NCBI GenBank assembly: GCA_020809705.1
Contig: CP085834.1
Location: forward strand, 310,001-374,000
Source: Calonectria ilicicola
Taxonomy: Eukaryota > Ascomycota > Sordariomycetes > Hypocreales > Nectriaceae
Direction: 5' to 3'
Length of the DNA: 64,000 nt
A program made the position numbers and the translations under genes. Positions 43,939 through 55,600 of the stretch are shown here, piece after piece. The notes under the pieces are model-generated. The model did not search any database and was not told the origin of the DNA. It saw only the letters and a list, made by a program, of their open reading frames with translations. How positions within the stretch are numbered: the first letter of the stretch is position 1; every line of letters starts with the position of its first letter.

Positions 43939-45836
43939 ATGCCGGCCATTGATATGCTGGGGCTCGTTAGCGAGTTTAAGATTACATACGGCCGGGCTAC
44001 CCTCATCCAGATCCTTCTTATTGCCTTTTTTGCCTACAACCTCTTGTGGCTAATTTACACTCTTGTTTTTTCGAGGCTGCGAAAGATACCGGGGCCTTTC
44101 CTAGCGAGGATATCCCGAGTCTGGGAAATGCGAAAGGTAGCCACCGGGAACATTCACGAGATTGTCCTGAATTTGCACAAACATCACGGTAATAATATCG
44201 TCATTCAAATGTGAATTTGAAGCTAAGTAGGCCTTCTATCAGGACCCATCGTCCGTATAGCACCTAATCGATATGATTTCGACACAATGGATGCGGTCAA
44301 GACCATATATCGCATCGGCGATGCCCTTCCGAAATCTAACTTTTACGTTCCCTTCGGTGCTCCGTCACTTCCGACTTTATTCGATGTCCGCGACCCTAAA
44401 TTTCACGCCCGTATAAAGAAACAAATCGCTTCACTTTATACCATGACGGCTTTGCTGTCCTATGAGAGCGGAGTCAACAGCCAGACAATAATATTAAAAG
44501 AACAATTAGAGAGGTTTTGTGATCAGAAACAGGTTGTTGACCTCACTCAATTTCTCCAGTACTATGCATTTGATGTGATTGGAACAATAACGGTTCGTGC
44601 AATTGAGTGGTCGATGACGCCAAAATCCCGTTATTGACATACTTTTTTTGATAGCTTGGAGAATCGATGGGCATGATGGAATCGAACTCTGATACAAATG
44701 GCGCCTGTGCCGCGCTGGATTCAGTTTGGCACTATGCTGCACTCATGGCCCTCATACCCAGTCTACATGCTTGGTGGTTCCGGCTCTCTTCGATTCTTCC
44801 CATATCAGTACCCATTGACAAATTGAACAGATTTATCCAAGCCCAGATTGCCCAATACAGAAAAGAGGCGTTGGAACTGGACAATGTGGCCGCAGTCAAA
44901 GGCACAGGCAACGTTCTGGCCAAACTTCTTCTGCTGGAAAAGGAAGGCAGAGTCACTCCACAAGACACGCTCCAAGCTATAACCATGAACATTGGTGCAG
45001 GTTCCGATACCACTGCCAACGCCCTAAGCTCTATCGTTTATTATTTGTATAGTAACCCTCACACTCTTAGTCGTCTCCGGGCAGAGCTAGACATGCATGC
45101 CAAGACGGGACAAGGAAGCCAGCCGATTAGCTTCCATGATGCACAGGGGATACCCTACCTCCAAGCCGTCATCAAAGAGACACTCAGGATCCACCCTGGG
45201 GTCGGCACTCAACTAAGTCGAGTCGTTCCGAAAGGCGGTATGGTTATTGAGGGACAGTTTTTTCCTGGCGGTGTAAGCTTTTTTTTTTCCTTCTTACATC
45301 TACCGTGCATGAATGAAGTAGATGCTAATTATGATAATAGACTGAAGTAGGCGTTAATGCCTGGGCGCTTTATCACAACGAAAAGATTTTTGGGAACGAT
45401 GTAAACACATTCCGTCCAGAACGATGGCTGGGGGAAAATGAGAATCTCAATATCGGTGGATCATTTGCGGTAAGTGAACTTTTGGACCCTTGTCATTGCA
45501 CCGCATGTACTTTTTCTTCTCTCCTTTAATCTCATTGTCAAAAAGCCAGAGGCTGTATTTTCTTTTGGTTTTTTTTTTCGTGCCTCCACTTCAGCAACAG
45601 TGCCATCCCGGCTCCGTTTGATAAATTTAAACTAACGTCACTCAAAGTTTGGAGCTGGCTCACGATCATGCATTGGTAAAAATATTAGCATCTTGGAAAT
45701 GTCAAAGGCCATCCCTCAAATTGTTCAGAATTTTGACATTGAGATTAATCACGGAGAGATGACGTGGAATAATGAGTGTTGGTGGTTTGTGAAGCCGGAG
45801 TATAAGGCCATGGTTGAGCGTCGGGTAGTTCACTGA
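43939..45836 (+). CDS. Cytochrome P450 monooxygenase, five exons
   Basis: Exons 43939-44188, 44243-44592, 44655-45272, 45341-45469 and 45648-45836 give 511 residues. An N-terminal membrane anchor (about 25-48) is followed by KIPGPFLARISRVWE. Helix I is NIGAGSDTTANAL, which is canonical. ExxR is KETLR (Glu375-Arg378), then FRPERWLGE and the heme loop FGAGSRSCIG with Cys457. All expected elements are intact. The sequence style (GPIVRIAPNRYDF, YHNEKIFGNDVNTF, FGAGSRSCIGKNIS) is that of pisatin-demethylase / benzoate-hydroxylase-like fungal P450s. The fourth intron is long (178 bases) for this locus. Its same-strand neighbour 424 bases downstream is a DUF2236 oxygenase, suggesting sequential oxidation of one substrate. 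Confidence 0.92.
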
Positions 45837-46068
45837 TGGGAATTGTTCGGGGAGGATACAAATCAATTTCAAGCTAAAACTAAATGACAATGAAGTTGAC
45901 CTCAAACTTTGAATTGAACTTGAAATATTCGAGCCATTCGATCTGTAGTCTAAGATATATTTTTCCTATTCTGCTTCATTCTTCATGATGAACAATTCAT
46001 AGTGGTCTATAGGGTAACCTAGGGGAAAGTGGGGCCACTCGTCCAGGGGAGCAGCCGCTAAGTTCCAT

Positions 46069-46103
46069 GGAAGTCTGTTCCCCGGAAGTCTGATCCCCGG
46101 AAG
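46069..46103 (+). promoter_or_regulatory. Tandem 15-bp repeat upstream of the oxygenase gene
   Basis: GGAAGTCTGTTCCCC then GGAAGTCTGATCCCC then GGAAG, head to tail. The junctions create the palindrome TTCCCCGGAA. Located 32 bases before a TATA box and about 160 bases before the 46260 ATG; a plausible binding site for a dimeric regulator such as the Zn2Cys6 protein at 47718-50306. Function inferred. Confidence 0.45.
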
Positions 46104-46134
46104 CACCATGTTGAGAATTCAAGTCGAGGAAGAG

Positions 46135-46141
46135 TATATAA
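46135..46141 (+). promoter_or_regulatory. TATA box of the MpaB-like oxygenase gene
   Basis: TATATAA inside GAGTATATAAGGG, about 119 bases upstream of ATG 46260. One of the clearest core promoters in the window. Confidence 0.5.
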
Positions 46142-46259
46142 GGGAGATTTTGCCCCTCCTGATTCTAATACACCAAAATTCAGAACATCCATCGAAACAC
46201 ATTGAATTATTCAAACCGTCTCATTATTATAACAAAGAGCATCGCGATCTGCTCTCACC

Positions 46260-47294
46260 ATGGCCCAAGATAATAAATCTTACAAGTGGATCAACAAGGA
46301 GATTGAGTCTTTGGACCCACACAAAGACTATGCACAAATCTTCCGGCTGTCCATGAGCTACGGCGGCAACGACTTTATGAACACTTTGATTTACTGCCTC
46401 GTGTTTCCCAACTTCATTGTCACCGAATGGGGCGCCCGTGTGATCTGGCGTGAAGATGGCGGCAAAATTTTGAAGAAGGCCGCACATCGAGTCGAACAAA
46501 CAGAGAATAAAAATGCTGCCTGGTGGTGGTACGGTCCACACGATCCAAGAACCAAAAAATCCGTCGAGAGCATCAACAACCTGCACGCATACTGGGCGAA
46601 GCATTACGAGGGCGCTTTTTCTCACAACGAGGACTACATCTACACCCTTGCTTTTACCGCTGTTCTCATGCACCGGCTTCGACTGAAGCTTGGCTTGCCC
46701 GATGTATCAGACAAGGTGAAAACCGCATCTTATCTTGTCATGAAGGATATGGTGCCCATGTTTCGTGCTGAAGGAGGGAAAGAAATCCATTCCTTTCCGG
46801 AAGATTGGCGAGGCTTGCTCGATTTCTGTGAGGATTTTGAAAGCCAGCCCCATCCGGGGTCCGAACAGGGCCATCTCTGTGCCAACGCCATGTACGACTT
46901 CTTCGCATTTCGATTCTTCCCCAAGCCTTTGCGCTGGCTGGGACGTTCTATTCCAATTGCCTTGAGTTTGCCAACGACACTGAAATCTCATAGAATCGAA
47001 CCTGTGAACCCGATATTGAGCGCCATTATAGTTTGGGTCGTTGGTTGGGTATTTTGGCTGCAGGACAACATCTTTCGAGATCCCCAGGTCGCATATCTTC
47101 CTCAACTGGAAAGCCTATCCCCAGAAGTTCAATCAAACCGCATGAAGGAAATACGAAGACTAGACAAGGAATATGCACCCTACTTTGCAGCGCGCCACGC
47201 CGAGGTTCCACAATGGGGCGGATGTCCTTATCACCAAGCGTTGAAGATGGTGAAGGAAGGTGGAGCTCCAGATAAGGAATACAAGGACGAGTGA
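46260..47294 (+). CDS. MpaB / DUF2236-like ER-bound heme oxygenase
   Basis: 344 residues, single exon. The family is the oxygenase group that includes rubber oxygenase (latex clearing protein) and the mycophenolic-acid pathway protein MpaB. In it, heme b sits in a helical bundle and oxygen cleaves a C=C bond. Visible: FPNFIVTEWGARV near 50, SINNLHAYWAKHYEG near 105, HNEDYIYTLAFTAVLMHRLR near 120-140 with candidate His ligands, DWRGLLDFCEDF near 185, and a C-terminal hydrophobic helix (AIIVWVVGWVFWL, about 258-275) for membrane attachment. No signal peptide is apparent. It follows a P450 on the same strand and is convergent with a Zn2Cys6 gene, so it probably works in an oxidative pathway on a hydrophobic substrate. 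Substrate unknown. Confidence 0.78.
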   Translation: MAQDNKSYKWINKEIESLDPHKDYAQIFRLSMSYGGNDFMNTLIYCLVFPNFIVTEWGARVIWREDGGKILKKAAHRVEQTENKNAAWWWYGPHDPRTKKSVESINNLHAYWAKHYEGAFSHNEDYIYTLAFTAVLMHRLRLKLGLPDVSDKVKTASYLVMKDMVPMFRAEGGKEIHSFPEDWRGLLDFCEDFESQPHPGSEQGHLCANAMYDFFAFRFFPKPLRWLGRSIPIALSLPTTLKSHRIEPVNPILSAIIVWVVGWVFWLQDNIFRDPQVAYLPQLESLSPEVQSNRMKEIRRLDKEYAPYFAARHAEVPQWGGCPYHQALKMVKEGGAPDKEYKDE

Positions 47295-47717
47295 GGTACA
47301 GATAGTTCATGGCCTCGCAGTTGTATTAGAGGATTTTCTTTTCCATTTTTATTTTTAGGATATCAGTCTTTGAGTTCTCTAAATATTGATTGAACCGTCA
47401 ATTGAGTATCTAGTTCCTTCACCAACAAGCGACGACCGACTTTGCTGGACTCGGAATAGCGTGTGTTTTTTTAAGCACGCACAAGTCCTCTCCCCAAACA
47501 AAAGTTTCTAACTCAGTCATCCAAGTCAAAAATCGTGATTTTTCTCCCCCCCAAAAGAGGGGATACTTGAATGGGCCTAAACCATTTGTATTGGACGAAC
47601 AGGGAATCGAACCCTGATCATGAGTCCGCATCCTGTTTGATGCATTGTGGCATCACGAGGGGGTGGAGCCTTATTTTACGCAAAAGCTACGGGCACCACC
47701 CATGCACAACAGTTAAT
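47295..47717. other. Convergent intergenic region with tRNA-like fragment
   Basis: Between the 3' ends of the oxygenase and regulator genes. It holds a tRNA 3'-half-like sequence at 47592-47632 and a small GATGC/GCATC hairpin at about 47638-47654. Confidence 0.5.
47592..47632 (-). pseudogene. tRNA-like 3' fragment
   Basis: On the minus strand the T-arm CAGGG-TTCGATT-CCCTG is perfect, followed by TTCGTCC and an A discriminator, with GGACTCATGATC before it resembling an anticodon loop (CAT). No GGACGAA 5' acceptor strand exists in the next ~100 bases, and the anticodon stem does not pair, so it is not a working tRNA. It may be a relic or part of a tRNA-derived element. Confidence 0.45.
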
Positions 47718-50306
47718 TCATACCCTTGAACCAATCCCAGACGCCCTTGATGCGGACGTGTCGCGCCCCCAAACCAGCTGTTCAGCTGACGAAAGCATGT
47801 TTTCAAACAGAGTATTCAACGCGGGACCGAAAAAACCATCCGGTTTATCGCGGTCTAAATGCATCTTGCCTGCGCGTAAGTACTCAAGATCGACCCGTGC
47901 TCCAAGATTTGACGGGTCTTTGGAGATGCTTCGATATAATGTCGACATTGCTGCCGCCATATAATTTGTAGTATGAAAGCTGTGTCGCAGATGAGTACGT
48001 ATTTCTTTCTCATGATTACTGACCGGTTGACATACCTGATACAAAATACCTTGATCTGTTTTGGATCACCCATGCCACTATTGCTCATCAGAAAAGGTCG
48101 TTTGGGAGAACGAAAATGGTTTACGCACTCATTCAAAGCTTTGATGAACAACCTTGCAGCCTCAAGACATAATGTCTCACTGGCTCGAATACGCGAAGTT
48201 AATTTGCAGGAGGCATCGCTAGTACTTAGGGAAGGCCTCAATGCCTGTGCCGTCCAGTGTATTGCCCGCATCAAGTTGAAGTATTCCAAATGCATTGAAA
48301 GGACATGCCAACATCTTTCTTGTGAGACCAATACAAGGCATTCTGGGCGACATGAGGCAGGAATACTGTTCTTCCAATCTAACAGGTCTTGATCTACTTG
48401 GGCGATGACTTCCAACTTCGAAATTGATGTATCAGTGGAATTAATCGCGTTGCAAAAGCGATTTTGTATTCGACTTAATTGACACATCCACGCATAAACC
48501 TGGACAAGATGAGGAAAGGACGCGTCTTTGTGGACGCTTCCATATTCTAGGAAAATATCCTGGTCGTAGATAGCATCCACAACTCCAGGAGGGCGGCCTT
48601 GTATCAAAGAAAGCCGTCTGCTTCGAGATTAGCCTGCATTTATTTGAAACACGAGGACGATTTAATTCTTACGTATTGAGGCCGAATAATATCCACCAAA
48701 GTTGAGAACGTTGCCTTGTTTGTAGCTTTGATAACCCCATTTCTTCTGGAATCTTTCGATGTAGCCCAAGGGATTCAGCAACACGAATAGCAAGTCCGCA
48801 AAAGACCCAAGCTATTCCGCACCTGCCAAAATACATGTGCCGCACAATCTAGAGAGTCAGCAAGCCCAAATGCAAGGTTTGGTCGGGGTGCTCACGTGTA
48901 ATATGAGGATTTGTAAGGAACCCTCACTAGGAACAGCGATTACGTCGTGTAACATAGACCAAGCCCTTTCGTACATCCTAGACGAGAGCTTAGAGCTGGT
49001 AGTCTGAGCCTCAAAATCCTTCTCTTGGCTTAAAGCTCCTATAGATATCACAAGAAAAAAGAGACAATAATCGAGACCACTAAGCTGTGATCTATTTGGT
49101 GTGTAAAATACTTCGGCACGTAAGAGAAATGATTCTTCATCGACCACTGGATAGAATGTGTTGAAGTTGCAAAAGAATGCTGCATCATCATCAGTTGGTT
49201 TACTAGCAGGTGGGCCCATGAATCTGAGACGAAAATACCTTTGATGCTCTGCGTAGCTAGGTCTTGATTAGGCAAAACTTGTGATATATGATCAAAGACG
49301 GATGATAAGCCAGCTTCATCTATGTGACGTCCTGCCTCTATGAGAAAGCTCAATGAACTCGCATTCATGGGCTGTCGCTGACTCTCTAGTGCGTCTTTGA
49401 GGCATAACGTTACCGTTGCGCCCACTGAGCTTAGACCTATATGCAAACGAGTAAGCGGAAAAGAACAGCTTCAAAGTAATGTGTTGGATGAACACACCAA
49501 TGTAACCGGTGGTGGATTCGTTGGTGCGGATAAAAAGACCGGGTGGGGCAGATTGCGGCAAAGTAGGTGAACTTTCCGGTCTCGTCAAGGACTCAATATT
49601 TGACACTTTCCCTGTTGTTAAATTTTCTCTTGGTACCGCAGAAGGGAAAAAGCGAGATGGAACGGGGAGTGACGGGGAAGAATTCTGAATAAGGTGACTC
49701 TCGAACATAGCGCTATCAGCAGCGGCTTGCGTGAGACCAGCGTCGATGTCAGACAGGTTGCCGACAATAGTTTTGTCCAAATCCCAAAAGTTTGAGGATA
49801 TTCCAATACCAAGCTCACGGAGTACGCTGCCGAAATCATGATTGTTGCATCCGTCATCGACACCTTGCTCTTCGGCCCATTGCGGCACTGTCATGTCATC
49901 AACCACACTACAATGGGTGTCGATTGCAGCATCGAGAGCTAGGTCTATGCTCAAGTCTTCTGTTGGGGTAGGAACCTGGCTGGCTGCCTGGATTGTCTCT
50001 TCAGGTGGAGGCTTTGTGCTTCGTCGAATAGCTGAAGCGGCAACGCGCCGTCCTCGGTCGCGGGACGTGCAGTCCTCACCATAGAGCTGGCAGTTTAAGC
50101 AAGGACGTTGCAATGTTGTACATTTTAACTGTGAGAAAGTGCCATGACGATGGCCTTTGCATCAGAATTTGTGGGCACATGGACAACCGCACATGTAAAA
50201 GCTGGTTACATACTCTTTTTTTCCGACAGTAATCGCAAGCCCGAGTGACTCGCTTGGCTCGCTGGGTGCGGCTTGGGGGTGTAGTAGTGGACATAGGATC
50301 CGACAT
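47718..50306 (-). CDS. Zn2Cys6 / Fungal_trans transcription factor
   Basis: Proposed exons 50306-50214, 50128-49498, 49436 to about 48896 (see below), 48848-48673, 48617-48036 and 47979-47718. Joining the first two creates a complete zinc cluster: Cys24, 27, 34, 41, 44 and 51 with x2-x6-x6-x2-x6 spacing. The middle-homology region follows (RFMGPP, FNTFYPVVDEESF, then FCGLAIRVAESLGLHR, RRLSLIQ-type end and GRPPGVVDA), typical of Fungal_trans regulators. In the third exon the frame changes near 49255-49265: upstream sequence reads to PNQD and the family-like RYFRLRFMGPP resumes in another frame. A short intron with weak donor (GTCTTT, about 43 bases ending CCTAG) could bridge it, otherwise it is a frameshift. 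Likely regulator of the adjacent P450 and MpaB-like genes, by position only. Confidence 0.75.
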
Positions 50307-52399
50307 GATTTTGATCTTGGTGGTAAGCGAGTTTGAACAGTGTTTTTGGCGAGGTCGATGCGGTAGAGTGGTGGCTAATGTTGTTGTGTGGGGAAGGCCT
50401 GCAAGCCGAACTTAGGTCATGGGGCCGGCCCGACCGGTTAGAGGTCCGGACCAGCCGTTTTTTCCCCGATCATGGCGCCGATGACGAAGGTTTTTTAAAT
50501 CAACTCTTTCTGCAGGCCAGGATTACCTTCATCATTGTCTAGCCAAGTAGATACTGGCTGTCCTCGAGGTCGATACCTAGACGATACTGGACGCATTGAA
50601 TGCTTCTGACGCAAATAGGGCTTGTCAATTAAAGTGAAACCATCTGACTCGAGTATCTCTAAGTCATAGGAGAGGTATTAGTATGCCGCACACCGCCGCA
50701 GTCATTATTCCTTGTATTGCCGACATGACCAATGTGACAATTAAGCTGCCTGTGGAGACTGGCACTGTTCCGGGGAAGACGCTTGCCAACATAGCGACTA
50801 GCGTGTTTCGGCCCCGCGCCCACGGCTACAGGGCATAGCAAAAAGACGTCATAGGGGCATTAGTAAGCGGCACAATCCATTTATTCATTGGCAATGCGCG
50901 AGCAACAAATGGGCTGAAACTGCCGCTGACTGTGCAGACAGTGCACTCCTTGAAAGATTGTACACACTTTACTTTTTCTCCATATTCTAGCTAAATTATA
51001 AATAAATAAAGTACATAAATGATTTATATATCAGGTTTATTGTTGTTTATCTACTTATTCATTTATTTTCCTTTTCCACTCTTAGATTGACATCTTTAGT
51101 TGGTTGAGTTCTATGCTAAAAAGTGAGGAAGTCATAGGGTAACAAGTTTTCAAGGGTGCGAGCAGACCCCACTTCGCCCAAGGAGAGTTCCCAGGGACGT
51201 CGAAGATTCCATGGGAAAGTGAGCACACAATCAAATAAACGAGGGCAACCGATAGTACCGAGAAGCCCTGGCCACGGGACCAGGTGTTAATAATAGTCGA
51301 GACAGCTCTTACAAACCGAATTTTAAAACATTTTTCAACATGGCTTGGCTTGTTGTTGTTGTACCATCTCATCCGACTTGTCACCTGATCTCCCCCAGCA
51401 GCTGTCTTCTTCCACAGTCCAGATCCCAAGCCCCCAACACAAAAACCATATTTTCGTACAAGGCATTGATTTACTTCATTTTATCCCATGACGACTGCCA
51501 TTTTTCAAGGTATTGTTGTGTTTCAGATGTTTTGTCGTCCATGGATTCTGTAGCACTGGCTGTTGATTGCGATGACATCAACCTGTCGGTAACGGTTGGG
51601 GCTTGGGCAAGAAATCTGTTAAGCGTTTCACTAATTGCCACACGTCAGTATCTGAAGCCTCTGTGGATCTTTGGTTTGGAAATACATACCTATTATTCGT
51701 GCCATTGGGGGTGATTGATGAAGTGGTAGGCATGATGACACTTTGGACAATTTGATGCGCAGCGCGAAATGTTGTGGCTTAAATTTATGCTCTCAGGCTT
51801 GCTCATGAACAAATATCAATTTCTATAATTTACATCCGCAATGACTGGATTAGTTCTGTTTTTGTAAGAGTCTCCCTCCTCACAGATTTTGGTTTACAGT
51901 AAGCAAGCATGATGGTATTCCCAAATTCCGCTGAAGACCGCGCTCACGGTGATAGCCAACTATGAGGCTTCTCAATATTTACCACAGCAACTCATGTTCA
52001 ATTTTCGGTGGTGTCTTGAACAGAGCACAAAAAGACGCTCTCAAGCAATACCGCAGGTGTGCTGTTGGATTTAATTGGCCGCTGAGCCGCTGAGCGGGGC
52101 GGATGTTTACCAATGAAATGACAAGGCACAGTCGTGGTAATCAGACTCAGCCTCACAGGCAGAACTCGGCGTCTGTCTTACCTTTCTCCAAATAATGAAA
52201 TTCACATCGATAGCACGAGCGCTTATGAATTTGTAGAGTGATGGCCCTTGGGACCGATGACACCATAGTCGCGACACCTGCAACAACGGCAGAAGACTAC
52301 CAGAAGTCCGCCATCTTCTTCAACATCGACATCATTCAAAGCACCAGGCAGCACAGCCTTGAAATTGACCATTGAGCCTACTACGTCAAACTTCCCATC
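50307..52399. other. Long intergenic region with AT island
   Basis: About 2.1 kb. A 51-codon open frame at 50683-50838 has balanced composition but no recognisable family, and is not called. A copy of the CCTTGAAAGATTGT motif is at 50948-50962, followed by an AT-rich island to about 51075. The rest shows nothing. Confidence 0.45.
50948..51075. repeat. Solo end-like repeat plus AT-rich tract
   Basis: CCTTGAAAGATTGTA followed after about 45 bases by ATAAATAAATAAAGTACATA. The repeat ending at about 61140 has the same order (motif, then AATAAATAAATAAA and ATTACATAA), so both look like one end of the same decayed element. Confidence 0.45.
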
Positions 52400-52630
52400 A
52401 TGGAGCGTCAGAACGAAACTCAACTTGGTTTCACATCTATCCGGAGTCAGGAAACTTACGTAAGTCTACACCACACCTCGTTATCGCCACCACCTACACC
52501 GAAACCACAACCGACCCTGCTGCTATGGCTATTCGACCATGGATAAATAACTGATAGATCCTATCCATTAGCGCGATTTGGGAAAGCCAACATGTACAAG
52601 TTATGAAACCCCTCAGCTACCATGGCTAGG

Positions 52631-52681
<51 letters not shown>

Positions 52682-55600
52682 GCAGCAGCAGCAACAACAG
52701 CCAAGCACTTGGGGAAACCCTGTCTGCATCGAGTCAAATACTGAATTTGATCAGTCAGCGCCCGCCACTAACCCCAATGCTGCTCCCGGACCAATCCCCG
52801 CAACAACCCCTCTAGTTGTCCGACAGGACGGCAACGGTGTTCAGTGGATCGCTTTCGAATATTCCAGGGATCGAGTCAAGATGGAGTACACCATCCGGTG
52901 CGATGTCGAGTCTGTCAACATTGAGGAGCTCTCCCCCGAGTTCAAGCAAGAGAACTGTGTTTATCCCCGAGCTTGCTGCCCCAAGGAGCAGTATCGCGGA
53001 AACCGGTTGATGTACGAGACTGACTGCAACCGTGTTGGTTGGGCCCTTGCACAGCTTAACACACCCCTCCGAGGCAAGCGAGGCCTGATCCAGCGTGCTG
53101 TCGACAGCTGGCGCAACAGCAACCAGGATCCTCGACTTCGAAACCGAAGAGTGCGCCGCATGGCTAAGATGAACAACAGAAAGCAGGCACATGCATCGCC
53201 GAAACCAACTGGGAAATGGCCCATGCAACAAGATGCTACTCGGTACGAAGATTCGCTAGGTTCTGGAGACGCCCCCTTCCCCTCGCCTCAGGGTCAATCT
53301 GGGCTGCAGTCTGCTGGGCTCAGGGATCGCCCGGCTCCCAACTATCCAGAGCCAACGAGCACCGTAACCTCAGAAGGTATCCCATCCAAGGATGGACTGG
53401 GCCCAAAGATCTGGACCGGAACTCACTTTCTACCACGCTTCGTCCGGGCAGCAGAGGTCCCCGGTGAAGGCATGTGCTATTTCTATGACGATGGCAGCCA
53501 CTGCAAGTCAGTCATCGATGGTGAAGCAGTAAATTCACATTGGGGAGTCACCAAAGCAGGGAAGCCCAGGAAGCAGCTTGCAATTGCTTGTATTCCTTGC
53601 GGAGAGAGAGAGATCAGATGTGATCCGGATTATCCTCGGTGTTTTCAGTGCGAGAAGTCTGGCCGTGTTTGCAAGTTTAAGAATGCGTAAGTATCAGCTC
53701 CAACGAAGCGCTTCAATATCATGTCAACTGACGCAACGACTTAGCCCCACTCAGATGGATGGTTCCGACTGGTTTTCAGGGATTCCCCGTTCTCCCAGCC
53801 TTGAAGTATCTAGAGCCCAAATCACGAGCAAGCCTCAAGGAGAAAAGCCCCTTTTCTCTCCGGACAACAACCTAGACATCGCCGGTCATACCCCAAAAGG
53901 GCACGATCCCAAGTTATTGGACCAATCCACAAGCTCTTTTGACGACCGCAAATTCTTCAGGATTCCAGACGTCGATTCATCTAAAGATCACCAACCACAG
54001 TCGCATTTGTCTAACGAGGCAGATCCACTCAGCCCACCAGTTTCTTCCAACTTCATTGATGATTCTCCAACCAAACCAGGGCTACAAGTCAGTGCAAGAT
54101 GCACGGCAGATGACAGCAATACATCACCTTTACTCCAAGATGAACACATGAAAACTCATACGCCTCCTGCAAAACCTTTGAGCAGCTCCACAGCAACTGA
54201 TTCCAGAGTATCTCAACCGACAATGAACAACAGCCAGAATAATAGCCCCACCAGATTACATTCAAATCAGACTATCGATGCCTCTAGAAATGCCCATTCT
54301 CATATTATTGAGATTTGCCAAGACATTTACAAGAATATCAGTCACTGTGTCGATGCCAATAATTGGATTACAATCTCTAAAGCCCTTCCTGATTTAATCA
54401 AAGCCTTTGCTGTCAAACTCGGAAATGAATCCCATGACCAAATCAACAGAGACATAATGTACTTTGTCTACAAAAGCTACAAGTAAGTAATGATGATAAT
54501 AAAAAGAGTTTTGCTGCGCGCGCGCGTCTCCTTTTCTTGGTGCACAGATAGCAAAATGCGTGTGTGTGTGTGTGTGTGTCTGTCTGCGCGCAGCAAACCT
54601 CATCAACAAATACAAGAAACCCACTCTAACCAGCTCGTTCAGGGAAATAATTGCGGAACTTGAAACCTATTTTTTCCACAATATCGAGGATGATGAAATC
54701 AATTGTCCATCTCACAGAAGAATGCCCCTTGTTGACAAGATTGCGCTGTGGCGGAGTAAAAGCACCGAGAATAAAGCGCAGATTCAAAAACTCGATGACA
54801 CAAGGTCATTCGAAGGGGTTGGTAACAAGGAATACGACTTCATGAAGCGCATCGATCCGTCTGTATACCATAAGAACATATTCAGCAGCCACGCTTACAA
54901 ATGGTTCCTCTCCAATTGTCGCAAGCAAATTCTACTACAATGGAAAGCATCACACCCGCGCACTATGGCTGAGGGCATTGGCCAGAAAATCCTAAACAAG
55001 CTGCCAACAGGAGCCATTACGAGACTCCTTTCTCCGGAGTTCCATGAAATTACTTTTGTTCTCGACTGGCGTCCGACCATGGGTGGTAGACTCGAAGATG
55101 ATAGTACCGAGGTGATGGAATGGCGGGATCAGCCCTTATCAACATTTGTTACTATCACGGGTTCGCCCGAAGAAGCGCAGGCAATGTCAATCATAGATTT
55201 TATGAAGCAGACATGGCCAGCTAATGGTGAAAAGATGCTGACAGCTGTACGAAAGGCAATTTCCAACCATAGAGCCACTCTATGGCGTGTCGTCCAAACA
55301 ACTCAGGTCTCGACAAATGAATCAATATCTGCGGAAATTTGCAAAGACGCGCTTCGCGTCAGAGTCACAGGCCTGCCATACTTCATTGCCGAGTGTGGTG
55401 AACAGTTGGGCTGGCTGCTTTCGGCTCTTCAAAGTCCCACTCCAAATATCACCCGGCACTGTGAGCCTGCAATCTCATACATCAATATCCAAGCATCCTC
55501 TGGCTCAACAGACTCCTTGTACCAAGGAGAATGTGACCTCAGTCTCATAGTGACTGATGTTATAAGTCCAAAAAGGACCGTCTCGGGAGTTCAGAACTCC

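Larger units (their letters stand above)
45837..46259. other. Promoter region of the MpaB-like gene
   Basis: No gene. It contains a tandem GGAAGTCTGWTCCCC motif and a TATA box, listed separately. Confidence 0.55.

Noticed and set aside
50683..50838. 51-codon open frame with balanced composition
   Set aside because: Too short and unrecognised; noted in the intergenic entry only.
51340..51714. 124-codon open frame in the 50.3-52.4 kb gap
   Set aside because: Cys/Ser-rich random-like translation and no family signal.
54560..54642. Coding through the TG microsatellite (Cys-Val repeats) upstream of the last exon
   Set aside because: Phase does not join to the previous exon; the acceptor at 54641-54642 restores phase and follows a CTAAC branch point.
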